This document shows positions 1-8,209 of a DNA stretch of 64,000 nt, one piece after another. Source of the DNA: Bradyrhizobium xenonodulans (GTDB lineage Bacteria > Pseudomonadota > Alphaproteobacteria > Rhizobiales > Xanthobacteraceae); the NCBI RefSeq assembly GCF_027594865.1, contig NZ_CP089391.1, forward strand, positions 2,510,501 through 2,574,500. Reading direction: 5' to 3'. The position numbers were made by a program, and so were the translations under genes. The notes under the pieces are model-generated. The model saw only the letters and a program-made list of their open reading frames with translations, was not told the DNA's origin and made no database searches. Numbering within the stretch: position 1 is the first letter of the stretch; every line of letters starts with the position of its first letter.

Positions 1-237
1 GCCAGCACGGCGCTGACGGAGGAATGGGGCAAGCAGACCGTGCTGATGGGCTCGGGCGCCTCGATCCCGATCGTCGCCGACTTCAAGCGCACGCTGGGCC
101 TGGACTCGCTGCTGGTCGGTTTTGGCCTGGATGACGACAACATCCACTCGCCGAACGAGAAGTACGACCTCCGCAGTTTCCAGAAGGGCATTCGCTCCTG
201 GGCGCGGATCCTCGCGGCATTGGCAGAAGTGAAGTAG
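1..237 (+). CDS. M20 family metallopeptidase, C-terminal end (partial)
   Basis: Only the last 78 codons are inside the window; the gene enters from the left and stops at TAG 235-237. The visible residues ([12 protein letters not shown], then [17 protein letters not shown]) match the C-terminal catalytic-domain end of M20 dipeptidases and acetylornithine/succinyl-diaminopimelate desuccinylase relatives, where the SPNEKYD stretch contains the conserved His that helps bind the di-metal centre. These enzymes are cytoplasmic zinc or cobalt hydrolases of peptides or N-acyl amino acids. The substrate cannot be told from this fragment. Confidence 0.8.
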   Translation, partial: ASTALTEEWGKQTVLMGSGASIPIVADFKRTLGLDSLLVGFGLDDDNIHSPNEKYDLRSFQKGIRSWARILAALAEVK

Positions 238-248
238 GGCGAGGTGCC

Positions 249-337
249 GTAGGGTGGGCAAAGGCGCAAAGCGCCGTGCCCACCCTCTGTATCCGTTCGC
301 GAGAGAAGACGTGGGCACGCTTCGCTTTGCCCACCCT
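249..337. repeat. Palindromic intergenic repeat, copy 1
   Basis: Two hairpin units lie back to back. AGGGTGGGCA (251-260) pairs with TGCCCACCCT (277-286), and a second unit starting GTGGGCACGC runs to CTTTGCCCACCCT (311-337). A very similar element sits at 4932-5019. It follows a stop codon and resembles REP-like dispersed repeats of Bradyrhizobium intergenic space. It may form a bidirectional hairpin in RNA. Confidence 0.8.
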
Positions 338-446
338 TGAGAGACCTCTGCTCTGACAACGATCGAATTTGCCGCTCTCGTCGCCCTTCGAGGCTCGCCG
401 AAGAGGCGAGCACCTCAAGGTAACGGTGATGGAGGCCGCCCAAAAT

Positions 447-476
447 AAAAACGCCGCCCGGAATTGGGCGGCGTTT
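447..476 (-). terminator. Rho-independent terminator of the aldolase gene
   Basis: AAACGCCGCCC (449-459) pairs perfectly with GGGCGGCGTTT (466-476) around a six-base loop. Read on the minus strand the stem is followed by a T-rich run (TTTTTATTTTG), as expected for an intrinsic terminator about 60 bases past the stop of the minus-strand gene at 534. Confidence 0.8.
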
Positions 477-533
477 CATTCCAAAAGGCGTAGAGGTTCG
501 TTGGGGGCTACCCTACACCAAATCCGGAAAATC

Positions 534-1313
534 TCAAGACCGGTAGCCCGGCAGTTCGCGGTCGAGCTTGCGCAGCAGCGGCGGCCAGACGAGGTTGGTG
601 GCGCGCAGCTCGGCGCGGTCGCGGTTGGCGAGCAACTCGGTGTTCTTGTCGATCGCGACGTCGTCCACCGGATAGACCGGCGTGCCGAGCGCGCGGGTGC
701 GCACCTGCATCGAGCAGGCGCGCTCGAGGTGGTACATGCGCTCGAAGGCGGAGGCGACCGAGCGGCCGACCGTCAGCGTGCCGTGGTTCCGCAGCAGCAT
801 GTGGTTGTGGTCGCCGAGGTCCTTCTGCAGCCGCGGCCGCTCGTCGTGATCGAGCGCGATGCCTTCATAGTCGTGATAGGCGAGGTCGTGGGTGACGAGC
901 TGGGCGGTCTGGTTCAGCGGCAGCAGGCCTTCGGCGCTGCTCGACACCGCGGTGCCGTCGAGGGTGTGGAGATGCAGCACGCAGATCGCGTCCTCGCGCA
1001 CCTCGTGGATCGCCGAATGGATGGTGAAGCCGGCCGGATTGATGCTGTACTCGCTCTCGGAGAGCTGGTTGCCGTGCAGATCGACCTTGACGAGGCTCGA
1101 GGCCGTGATCTCGTCGAACATCAGCCCGTAGGGATTGATGAGGAAGTGATGGTCGGGGCCGGGCACGCGCGCGGAGATGTGGGTGTCGACCAGATCGTCC
1201 CAGCCGTACAGCGCGACGAGGCGATAGCAGGCGGCGAGATTGACACGTTGCTGCCACTCGGCCTCCGTCATATCAGACGGCACTTCCTTCAGGCGGGCTT
1301 CCGCTGGCGACAT
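534..1313 (-). CDS. Class II aldolase/adducin family protein
   Basis: A 259-residue protein of the class II aldolase (AraD/FucA-like) fold. A His-x-His pair (VLHLHT) and a downstream RNHGTLTVG segment are the expected zinc ligands of this fold. Members are usually cytoplasmic, zinc-dependent and cleave or epimerise sugar phosphates; many Bradyrhizobium paralogues have no known substrate, so the reaction is not assigned. I chose ATG 1311-1313 (MSPAEARLKEV) because a GGAGAG motif lies just upstream and the residues before it are low-complexity; the frame stays open to 1463. An intrinsic terminator follows. No linked sugar kinase or isomerase is visible. Confidence 0.85.
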   Translation of the reverse strand: MSPAEARLKEVPSDMTEAEWQQRVNLAACYRLVALYGWDDLVDTHISARVPGPDHHFLINPYGLMFDEITASSLVKVDLHGNQLSESEYSINPAGFTIHSAIHEVREDAICVLHLHTLDGTAVSSSAEGLLPLNQTAQLVTHDLAYHDYEGIALDHDERPRLQKDLGDHNHMLLRNHGTLTVGRSVASAFERMYHLERACSMQVRTRALGTPVYPVDDVAIDKNTELLANRDRAELRATNLVWPPLLRKLDRELPGYRS

Positions 1314-1509
1314 GGCTGGTCTCTCCGAAACATCGTTGTTGCGCGGAGGGAGCGTAGTCGCGGTCGGGGGCGGCGGCAAGGCGCGGGAAGCGCGCGGCAG
1401 TTCAGCGTAGCCCGCATGGTGTGCAGCGAAATGCGGTATGGAGGTTCCGGATTTCAGAACCATCCGACGCGACGTTTGGTCTACGCCGCCGTCCGATCGG
1501 ATAACGATC

Positions 1510-3159
1510 TTACGGCGCCGGGATCGACAGCAGGCTGGAAATACTGCGGCCGCGGATGTCGTAGACGCGGGCGAACACCACGTCGTCGCGCTTGATCTCG
1601 ACCATCACCGGCGCGGTGAGGCCCTTGCAATAGAACTCGCCGAGCGTCATCGCGAAATCGGCCGCGTTGGAATCCCAGCCGATGGTGAAGTCGGGTCCGA
1701 GCGCGACCTGGGCGGGGCGCTGCGGACCGCACACCGCGACCTTCCATTTGCGGTTGCCCGGCGCCACTTCCTGCCGCTCGACGATCTGCTCGCGCAGCTC
1801 GTCCGAGGCCTGCTTCAGCGCAAGGCCCCAATAGTCCAGCATGAAGCGGTCGTCGGCGCCGCGCACGGTGCCGGCGATGTGGTTGAAGTGGGTGTACTGA
1901 TAGGGATGCAGCCGGATCATCTCGGCGAGCGAGAGCGCGAGGCCAAAGCAGAAGGTCGCGAGCACGACCGGCTGCCAGGTGCGATGACTGGCGCGCAGGC
2001 GCTCCATCGCCCAGGCAAAGGCGACGCCGCCGAGCACCGCCATCGGCGGGATCACGAACACGAAGTGGCGGATGCCGTTGTAGAGCGCCGGCCGCTTCAC
2101 CATCGCGATCGCGAGCGGCAGGGTCGCCGCCAGCGTCAGCATCAAGAGAATGGTCTTGCGGCGCGCCGGAACCTCGCGTCGCGGCAGCATGGCGAAGGTG
2201 CTGACCACGGCGCCGCCCATCAGCACCAGCATCACTTCGGGGAGCTGGAGCGCAAACAGCGTCGGCAGATAGGACCAGGGCATGTCGGGTACGGACACGA
2301 TCGCGCCGTCGAACATCTCCTTCCAAGGCTTCTCGAAGAAGTGCGAGAAGTAGGTCAGCGCCTCGAAGGGATTGCCGGGCTCCATGATCGACCACGGCCA
2401 GATCAGGCCCATCACGAGATAGCCGAACACGAGGCCGGGCAGCAGCACGTAGACGACATGCGCGAAGCGCCGGGCCGCTTCACGCAGGCCTTCGGTGCGC
2501 AGCTCCTCCAGCAACAGCGGCAGGAAGCCGATCAAGGCATAGACCAGCGCAAGTCCGCCGAGAACGCGGCAGCCCAGCGAAAGGCCCGCACCGAGGCCGA
2601 CGATCAGGATCGTGCGCGGCGAGGGCTGCGGATATTCTTCGGCGAGCCGCACGAGGCCGAGCATCAGGATGATCATGGCCACCGCGAAGGGCGCGTCCTT
2701 CGGGTTCATGAACATGTGGCCGTAGAAGATCGGGCACAGCGCGAGCAGCAGGAGTGAGGCAAGGCCGGCAAGGGGGCCGCCGATGCGGCGGCCGAGCCGC
2801 CACGTCACCGCAAGTCCGATCACGCCGACGATGGCGCCGACCAGACGTCGCGTCTCGAACAGCTCGAGCGGAATGACCTTGTGCAGCAGCGCGGCGACCA
2901 TGTCGAAGCCGCCGCCATACATGTAGAGATTCGCGAAGGAGAGCGCCGCGGTGTCCCTGAAGCCGGAACCGAACATGCGCAGCAACAGATCGGCATATTC
3001 AGCGTGCGTGTAATCGTCCCAGCCGAGCCCGTAGTCGCGGAAGGTCAAGCCTGCGATGACGGCGACCGCGGCCAGCACCAGCATGGCGAGATCGTCGCAA
3101 GTCCGTTCGACCGAGCGCCGCAGCGGCGTGTCGATCGCCGACGTCGTGATGGATGTCAT
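1510..3159 (-). CDS. GT-C type membrane glycosyltransferase (family 39-like)
   Basis: A 549-residue polytopic membrane protein. After a short cytoplasmic N-terminus and a first hydrophobic helix comes an acidic loop, LGWDDYTHAEYAD, in the place where GT-C enzymes carry their metal-binding or catalytic Asp. About ten further hydrophobic segments follow, with a conserved-looking FMNPKDAPFA loop, then a roughly 120-residue soluble C-terminal part. Enzymes of this class transfer sugars or mannose from lipid carriers to proteins, lipid A or glycans on the periplasmic side. Donor and acceptor are unknown. It stands alone between two unrelated genes. Confidence 0.7.
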   Translation of the reverse strand: MTSITTSAIDTPLRRSVERTCDDLAMLVLAAVAVIAGLTFRDYGLGWDDYTHAEYADLLLRMFGSGFRDTAALSFANLYMYGGGFDMVAALLHKVIPLELFETRRLVGAIVGVIGLAVTWRLGRRIGGPLAGLASLLLLALCPIFYGHMFMNPKDAPFAVAMIILMLGLVRLAEEYPQPSPRTILIVGLGAGLSLGCRVLGGLALVYALIGFLPLLLEELRTEGLREAARRFAHVVYVLLPGLVFGYLVMGLIWPWSIMEPGNPFEALTYFSHFFEKPWKEMFDGAIVSVPDMPWSYLPTLFALQLPEVMLVLMGGAVVSTFAMLPRREVPARRKTILLMLTLAATLPLAIAMVKRPALYNGIRHFVFVIPPMAVLGGVAFAWAMERLRASHRTWQPVVLATFCFGLALSLAEMIRLHPYQYTHFNHIAGTVRGADDRFMLDYWGLALKQASDELREQIVERQEVAPGNRKWKVAVCGPQRPAQVALGPDFTIGWDSNAADFAMTLGEFYCKGLTAPVMVEIKRDDVVFARVYDIRGRSISSLLSIPAP

Positions 3160-3471
3160 GGCTATTGGTGACCCGGAATCCCCTCTTGGCCCTGCTGGCG
3201 CGCGCGGGCCTGTTCCCCGGAATCCCTATAGCGCAGTTCCATTACCAAGTAATTGGGCATTATGGCTAAATTCCTGATGCGGCGCAGCAAATCCGACCAC
3301 TTGAGAGCACGTTAGCAGTAGCGAGCCGTAGCTGAAGGGAATGTGAATAAGTCCCTGATTTCCTTCCCTTTAGGAACGCGGCCCACAATTGGCCGTTGGC
3401 GTGGAACACCGTATGACGGTATCGTGGCGTAACGGGTGTCGCGTGTGGATGCGCGACCGGGGGTGAGTTCG
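3160..3471. other. Intergenic region holding an EcfG-type promoter
   Basis: There is no convincing gene in this 312-base stretch. It contains AAGGGAA/TTCCCTT inverted arms around 3335-3372 and, to their right, the GGAAC-N16-CGTT promoter listed separately. The plus-strand leader runs on to the start at 3472. Confidence 0.6.
3373..3397 (+). promoter_or_regulatory. EcfG (general stress sigma factor) promoter
   Basis: GGAAC at 3373-3377, exactly 16 bases, then CGTT at 3394-3397. This is the canonical -35/-10 pair of alphaproteobacterial EcfG promoters. Initiation would fall near 3404, giving a leader of about 67 bases before the gene at 3472. A second perfect match occurs at 55577-55601. Confidence 0.7.
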
Positions 3472-4338
3472 ATGACGTTGGCATTGTTGATCGCGGGGAT
3501 TTTCGCCGTCGTGGCGGGCCTCCTTGCGATCGTGTTTGGCTACACGGTCAGGGATTTCAGTCTCGGCAGCACTCTCATAATCTCCGGTACCATTGGCGTC
3601 TGCTCCGGAATGTTACTGGCCGGCCTCCACGTCGTGGTCGTGGAACTGAAGGGCATCGGCCGACGGCTGGCCGGGGCTGCCGCCGCGTCGGAGGTTCGGG
3701 TCAGGCCGGTGTTGCCCGGTCTCGCGACATCAGGCCCGCCTGCGTCCGAGCCGGGCCCGGCGCCCGCGATGAAGCCGCCGCCGCTATCTGCCGCGGGTCC
3801 GCCGCCGTGGCAGAACGAAGCTGCCGCGCGCGAGCGTCCGCGCGTCGAAGCGCCGCCGCCCCCGCCGGAACCGGAAGCCCCAACGCCGCCCGGGGCGCCG
3901 GACGCGCCGCGCCGTCGCAACCTGCTGTTCGCCTCGACGTCCCGCAAGGAGCGCGAGCGCGCGGAGGCAAAGACGACCGACGGCGTGCCGCCGCACTCCC
4001 ATGACGAACCCGCGGAGCCTGCCGCCCCGGATAGTTCGCCTGCGAGCTTCGACGACGCCTGGCCCAGGCCGGACCGTATGCGGCCACCGGAGCCGCCGGC
4101 CGCCGCGCGTCGTCCGCCGCCGCCACCGCGTTCGCCGTCGACCTTGACGGAGGCCTCTCCGCCGCCGCCCGCGCCGGCCGTCGAGCAGGCGCCCGTGACC
4201 GTGCTCAAATCCGGCATCGTCGACGGCATGGCCTATTCGCTCTATTCCGACGGCTCGATCGAAGCACAGATGCCGGAAGGCATGATGCGCTTCGCCTCGA
4301 TCGACGAACTGCGCGCCCATCTCGACCAGCGCGGCTGA
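3472..4338 (+). CDS. Proline-rich membrane protein, stress-promoter controlled (hypothetical)
   Basis: 288 residues from ATG 3472, chosen because GGGGTGAG precedes it; a GTG at 3436 is in frame but has no such site. The first about 60 residues form two hydrophobic helices (LALLIAGIFAVVAGLLAI, then a second one ending in LLAGLHVVVVEL). The middle (about 75-225) is a long Pro/Ala/Arg-rich, probably disordered cytoplasmic or periplasmic linker. The last about 50 residues are a compact acidic/hydrophobic block (SGIVDGMAYSLYSDGSIEA then LRAHLDQ) that looks like a conserved domain. I do not recognise a characterised family. The EcfG-type promoter upstream suggests induction under general stress. 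Confidence 0.75.
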   Translation: MTLALLIAGIFAVVAGLLAIVFGYTVRDFSLGSTLIISGTIGVCSGMLLAGLHVVVVELKGIGRRLAGAAAASEVRVRPVLPGLATSGPPASEPGPAPAMKPPPLSAAGPPPWQNEAAARERPRVEAPPPPPEPEAPTPPGAPDAPRRRNLLFASTSRKERERAEAKTTDGVPPHSHDEPAEPAAPDSSPASFDDAWPRPDRMRPPEPPAAARRPPPPPRSPSTLTEASPPPPAPAVEQAPVTVLKSGIVDGMAYSLYSDGSIEAQMPEGMMRFASIDELRAHLDQRG

Positions 4339-4433
4339 AGCCCGCTTCGTCCAAGTAGAGCGCCGTCGTTCTCGTCACGTCGCCAGTAACCGGCTCACAT
4401 TCGTCAGTCGTCTTATTTCAGCCGAACGTATTG

Positions 4434-4463
4434 TTGACACGGAATACTTTGGCGTCGTCAATC
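4434..4463 (+). promoter_or_regulatory. Probable mucR promoter
   Basis: A perfect TTGACA (4434-4439) lies in a locally AT-rich stretch about 60 bases before the mucR start. The matching -10 is weak (around 4457-4463). MucR/Ros proteins bind AT-rich sites with a TA step and often repress their own gene, so autoregulation here is plausible but inferred. Confidence 0.4.
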
Positions 4464-4497
4464 CTGCGAGACGCAAGGCGAGAGAAAGGTCGGGCCC

Positions 4498-4914
4498 ATG
4501 TCGGATGCCGGGGCTAAGAATTTCATTGAGCTGACGGCGAGCATCGTGTCGGCCTATGTCGGCAACAACCCGACGCCGGCCGCCGAGATTCCGAACCTGA
4601 TCAGCCAGGTGCATGGCGCCCTGGTGCGGGTCTCGTCGGGCCGTACCGAGGCGGCGCCGCTCGAGCCCTCGAAGCCTGCGGTGTCGCTGAAGAAGTCGAT
4701 CGCGCCGGACTATCTGGTGTGCCTCGAAGACGGCAAGCGCTTCAAGTCGCTGAAGCGCCATCTGCGCACCCAGTACAACATGACGCCGGAACAATATCGC
4801 GAGAAATGGGGCCTGCCGGCCGACTATCCCATGGTCGCGCCGAACTACGCGGTGGCGCGCTCGCAACTGGCGAAGCAGATGGGTTTGGGGCAGCAGCAGC
4901 GGAAGCGGAAATAG
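4498..4914 (+). CDS. mucR: Ros/MucR family transcriptional regulator
   Basis: 138 residues, the usual length. The N-terminal half carries the oligomerisation segment (IVSAYVGNNPTPAAEIPNLI). The C-terminal half is the prokaryotic zinc-finger fold: CLEDGKRFKSLKRHL, then YNMTPEQYREKWGLP and YAVARSQLAKQMGLG. In Ros the zinc is held by C-x2-C and H-x4-H; here the second Cys is Asp and the second His region reads RTQYN, so only one Cys and one His remain. Some Mesorhizobium homologues are known to fold without zinc, and this protein probably does too. MucR proteins are global, H-NS-like repressors of exopolysaccharide, motility and cell-cycle genes, binding AT-rich DNA. Confidence 0.95.
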   Translation: MSDAGAKNFIELTASIVSAYVGNNPTPAAEIPNLISQVHGALVRVSSGRTEAAPLEPSKPAVSLKKSIAPDYLVCLEDGKRFKSLKRHLRTQYNMTPEQYREKWGLPADYPMVAPNYAVARSQLAKQMGLGQQQRKRK

Positions 4915-4931
4915 TCCGAGCCTCCGATCTC

Positions 4932-5019
4932 GTAGGGTGGGCAAAGGCGCGAAGCGCCGTGCCCACGAATTTCCGCTAATCACACGCAAATGGTGGGCAC
5001 GCTCCGCTTTGCCCACCCT
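4932..5019. repeat. Palindromic intergenic repeat, copy 2
   Basis: Nearly the same element as at 249-337: AGGGTGGGCA starts at 4934, followed by a GCGCGAAGCGC centre, CGTGCCCAC, a short spacer, then GTGGGCACGC up to GCTTTGCCCACCCT. It fills the gap between the convergent mucR and sufE genes and may act as a two-way RNA hairpin. Confidence 0.8.
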
Positions 5020-5029
5020 GCGAAACTTC

Positions 5030-5458
5030 TCACGACGCTTCCGCGAGCGCCTCTCTCGCGTCGGTCTTGATGCGCTCGACCATCGAGCGCAGGCCGTTGG
5101 AGCGCTGCGGCGTCAGATGATCGCGAAAGCCGAACTCGTTGAACACCGCGATCGCGTCGGTATCGAGGATCTCCTGCGGCGTGCGGCCCGAATAGAGCGC
5201 GAGCACGATCGCGACCAGCCCGCGCACGATATGGGCGTCGCTGTCGCCGCGATATTTCAGGATCGGCGCGCCGTCATCGCGGTCGACCAGCTTCTGGAGC
5301 CAGACCTGGCTGACACAACCATTCACCTTGTTCTCGGCCGAATGCTCAGCCTCGGGTAGCGGTTCCAGGGTGCGGCCGAGCTCGATGACGTACCGGTAGC
5401 GGTCGTCCCACTCGTCCAGAAGCTCGAAATTGTCCCTGATTTCGTCGATCGTCGTCAT
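5030..5458 (-). CDS. sufE: SufE family cysteine desulfuration protein
   Basis: 142 residues from ATG 5456-5458, close to the usual SufE length. The active-site loop NKVNGCVSQVWL carries the single Cys that takes persulfide sulfur from a SufS-type cysteine desulfurase and passes it to the SufBCD scaffold for Fe-S cluster assembly. The end, FGFRDHLTPQRSNGLRSMVERI, is the typical C-terminal helix region. It is cytoplasmic. It lies apart from a suf operon here, as is common for the rhizobial stand-alone sufE. The frame is open upstream to 5572, but the ATG at 5458 gives the canonical N-terminus (MTTIDEIRDNFELL). Confidence 0.95.
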   Translation of the reverse strand: MTTIDEIRDNFELLDEWDDRYRYVIELGRTLEPLPEAEHSAENKVNGCVSQVWLQKLVDRDDGAPILKYRGDSDAHIVRGLVAIVLALYSGRTPQEILDTDAIAVFNEFGFRDHLTPQRSNGLRSMVERIKTDAREALAEAS

Positions 5459-5528
5459 GTTGGCCCACAGTTCCCCGCTTCCCACCAATATAGGGACGCG
5501 AGCACGCGAAATCGATAGGGTTTGGGGG

Positions 5529-5957
5529 CTAATTCGAGGCCGTAGGCCCGCGCCATTCCAGCGCGAGGTCATCCTGGCTCAGGGTGTCGCGCGGCGCCTC
5601 GCTCGCGACGGCATCGCCTTCGCCCGCCAGCGCGATCGAGCCGGTGTGATCGGGCGCCTTCTTGTCGGTCTTGTCGGACTTCTCGAGCTGCTCTTTCTTG
5701 TCGTTGATGATCTGGTAGAGCTTCTTCGCGCCGTCCTGGGCGCGCTGGCCGATGATGGTCGCGGCCTGTCCGCCGACCTCGCAGGCCGCCGGCTGGCGCT
5801 TGCAGAACTGGGTCACGTCGGAGACGGCCGCGGTCGCAGCCTGCACCGCGTCGGCGGCACCGATCTGCGGCAGCTTGTCCGATTCGGACGTCTTGTCCCG
5901 CGGCAGGAGCACCAGCACCAGCCCGAGCCAGAATGTGATGCGGAGCAGAAAGCGCAT
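5529..5957 (-). CDS. DUF5330 family small exported protein
   Basis: 142 residues. An N-terminal hydrophobic segment (LLRITFWLGLVLVLLP) acts as a signal anchor. Next is the region GAADAVQAATAAVSDV, then FCKRQPAACEVG with two Cys eight apart that could form a disulfide in the periplasm, then a Lys/Asp-rich helical stretch and a disordered tail. This pattern fits the DUF5330 family of Rhizobiales, which has no known function. It is transcribed away from the histidine kinase at 6347 and shares the intergenic region with it. Confidence 0.75.
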   Translation of the reverse strand: MRFLLRITFWLGLVLVLLPRDKTSESDKLPQIGAADAVQAATAAVSDVTQFCKRQPAACEVGGQAATIIGQRAQDGAKKLYQIINDKKEQLEKSDKTDKKAPDHTGSIALAGEGDAVASEAPRDTLSQDDLALEWRGPTASN

Positions 5958-6346
5958 CTTGTCGACCTGTATGTTAGATCCCGCCGCGGCGATCTCCGCG
6001 AGGTGTCGGACCTAGCAACTCTCGATAAATCGCAAGTGATTGCCTTCCGCTTAATTCGCGGAAAATTTACGCAAGAATCTTCGTAACGCGCCTTGTCGTA
6101 AATTTTCGATTGACGCCGGAGCCCGTGATTCCGCCGGGACCGCATATCCACCAATTCGAAACCATGCGGCGTATGGTTAAACCCTGTGTTCACCATCCCC
6201 GCCGATGACATCGCCAAATCGTCTAAAAATCTCCGCGATGACGCGGTGTCCGGCCGCACGCCGCATCGCCTTAGCACTCGTTTAAGGTCGCTCTGACACG
6301 GTGGCTCAACGATAAGGAGGCGTTCCGGCGCGTCTTCTAAAGACGA
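5958..6346. other. Divergent intergenic region with an 11-bp inverted repeat
   Basis: The 389 bases between two divergent genes are AT-rich for this genome. GAAAATTTACG (6061-6071) and CGTAAATTTTC (6097-6107) are perfect inverted copies separated by 25 bases. AACCAT (6160-6165) and ATGGTT (6173-6178) form a second inverted pair whose right half is ATGGTTAA, the complement of the CtrA half-site TTAACCAT. A strong AGGAGG-like sequence at 6314-6320 is not at a usable distance from any start I can see. Confidence 0.55.
6061..6107. promoter_or_regulatory. AT-rich inverted repeat, possible regulator binding site
   Basis: Eleven-base arms GAAAATTTACG and CGTAAATTTTC match perfectly around a 25-base spacer, in the space shared by the DUF5330 gene and the histidine kinase. 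The arms are two helical turns or more apart, which suits a looping or oligomerising protein better than a simple dimer. The binding protein is unknown. Confidence 0.45.
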
Positions 6347-8209
6347 TTGAGCCGAAGCGCGAGACCCGTGACAGTTTTGAGTATCATCCGCGATTGTCTC
6401 GATGCGCTGCTGCATCCCTCCGCGCGTTACGATGCGCTGATGCGAGCACGCCATCGTGCCTTCATGGCGCCGCGGCTGCTCGGCAGCCTGGCCGCCTTTG
6501 CCGCATTCCCGGTCTATCTCGCCATGCGCGGTGCGCCGAGCGCGATCGAGGTCGCCGCCTTCGCCTGGCTGATCGCCCCCATTCTCCTCTCCTGGTTCCT
6601 GTCGCGCACCGGCCGCTACGAAGGCGCGCATGTGCTGTCGTCGCTGGCACTCGCCGGCCTGATCATGGCGGTCGCGGGCACCACCGGCGGTATCGAATCA
6701 TTCGCGGCAATCTGGCTGGTCGTGGTTCCGCTCGAAGCCGCGCTGTCGGCCTCGCGCCGCGTCGCGGCCTTCGCTTCCCTGCTTGCGCTGTCCTGCGCGG
6801 GAATCCTGATCCTCGTCAGCCAGCTCGGCTGGCTGCCGGCCGGAGACACCAGCGCCGCAGAACGCGGCGCGCTGATGGCGTTCGGCGTCGCGTCTGCGAC
6901 GCTCTATGCCGCCGGTCTCGCCTTCGGTGCAGAGTCGCTGGCACGCACCAGCGTGACATTGCTGTCGCGCGAGGAAGAGCGCTATCGGCTGCTCGCGCGC
7001 AACATGAGCGACGTCATCTCGCGGCATCAGCGCAACGGCGCGGTGCAGTTCATCTCGCCGGCGGCGGAAGCCATGCTCGGTATGCCGGTGGCGCAACTGC
7101 TCGGCCACGGCCTGTTCGATCGCGTCCATGTCGCCGATCGCCCGGCCTATCTCACCGCGCTCTCCGATGCCGCGCGCGGCGACGTGCGCAGCGTCGAATT
7201 CCGGCTGCGGCGGGAGCCTGGCGGCTCCGAGCGCGGCCAGGTCGATTTCATCTGGATCGAGATGCGCTGCCGTCCGCTCGACCAGGATATGGGCCGCGAT
7301 CCCACGCGCGAGGCCGAGGTCGTCGGCGTGATGCGCGACGTCACCGATCGCAAATTGTCCGAGCAGGCGCTCGACCAGGCGCGCAGCGCCGCGGAAGCCG
7401 CCGACGCCGCCAAGACGCGTTTCCTCGCCACCATGAGCCACGAGCTGCGCACGCCGCTCAATGCCATCATCGGCTTCTCCGAGATGATCGCGCAGGAGCA
7501 GACCCTGATGCTGGCAGCTAGCCAGCGCAGGGAATACGCCCAGCTCATCAACGATTCCGGCCAGCATCTGCTGTCGGTCGTCAACGGCATCCTCGACATG
7601 TCGAAGATGGAGTCCGGCAATTTCGAGATCGCCTCGGAGCCGTTCGCGCCGCGCGCCTCGCTGATGCATTGCTGCAATCTGCTGGCGCTGAAGGCGCGGG
7701 AGAACGGCATCGACCTCGTCACGGACGCGCCGCAGGACCTGCCGGTCATGACCGGCGATCCGCGCGCCTTCAAGCAGATCGTACTCAACCTCGTCGCCAA
7801 CGCCATCAAGTTCACCGAGCGTGGCGGTCAGGTCTCGGTGACCGCCACGGTGACGGGCTCGCAGCTCACCCTGCGCATCGCCGACACCGGCATCGGCATC
7901 GCACCCGACGATCTCAAGCGCATCGGCGCGCCGTTCTTCCAGGCCGGCAAGACCTATCAGCGCCGCCACGAAGGCACGGGCCTTGGACTTTCGATCGTGA
8001 AGAGCCTGGTGGCGTTGCATCTCGGCGAATTGACGGTACAAAGCAGGTTAGGTGAGGGCACCGCCGTCACCGTCAAGCTGCCGCTCGTCTACACGCCGCC
8101 GCAGGCCAAGGCGCCCGAGAACAACATCGCGACCTTGACGCCGGTGCTGCGCCAGGAATCTCCCGTCGAACATCATGACCAACCCGCTCTGGTGAAGAAA
8201 AGTGCCTAA
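6347..8209 (+). CDS. Membrane PAS sensor histidine kinase, DivJ/PleC-like
   Basis: About 620 residues. Five or six membrane helices (about residues 40-205) are followed by a PAS domain (about 220-340; ISRHQRNGAVQFISPAAE), the HisKA dimerisation helix with the phospho-acceptor His365 (ATMSHELRTPLNAIIGFSEM) and the ATPase domain with N box (NLVANAIKFTE), G1 (DTGIGIAPDDL) and G2 (GTGLGLSIV). The architecture and HisKA motif resemble the cell-cycle kinases DivJ/PleC/PdhS that signal through DivK to CtrA in alphaproteobacteria; this assignment is inferred. The start is uncertain: TTG 6347 or GTG 6368. Its end overlaps the next gene by eight bases, implying coupling. Confidence 0.85.
   Translation: MSRSARPVTVLSIIRDCLDALLHPSARYDALMRARHRAFMAPRLLGSLAAFAAFPVYLAMRGAPSAIEVAAFAWLIAPILLSWFLSRTGRYEGAHVLSSLALAGLIMAVAGTTGGIESFAAIWLVVVPLEAALSASRRVAAFASLLALSCAGILILVSQLGWLPAGDTSAAERGALMAFGVASATLYAAGLAFGAESLARTSVTLLSREEERYRLLARNMSDVISRHQRNGAVQFISPAAEAMLGMPVAQLLGHGLFDRVHVADRPAYLTALSDAARGDVRSVEFRLRREPGGSERGQVDFIWIEMRCRPLDQDMGRDPTREAEVVGVMRDVTDRKLSEQALDQARSAAEAADAAKTRFLATMSHELRTPLNAIIGFSEMIAQEQTLMLAASQRREYAQLINDSGQHLLSVVNGILDMSKMESGNFEIASEPFAPRASLMHCCNLLALKARENGIDLVTDAPQDLPVMTGDPRAFKQIVLNLVANAIKFTERGGQVSVTATVTGSQLTLRIADTGIGIAPDDLKRIGAPFFQAGKTYQRRHEGTGLGLSIVKSLVALHLGELTVQSRLGEGTAVTVKLPLVYTPPQAKAPENNIATLTPVLRQESPVEHHDQPALVKKSA

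Noticed and set aside
3266..3484. 72-codon minus-strand frame in the 3.3-kb gap
   Set aside because: It covers the EcfG promoter and has no recognisable features.
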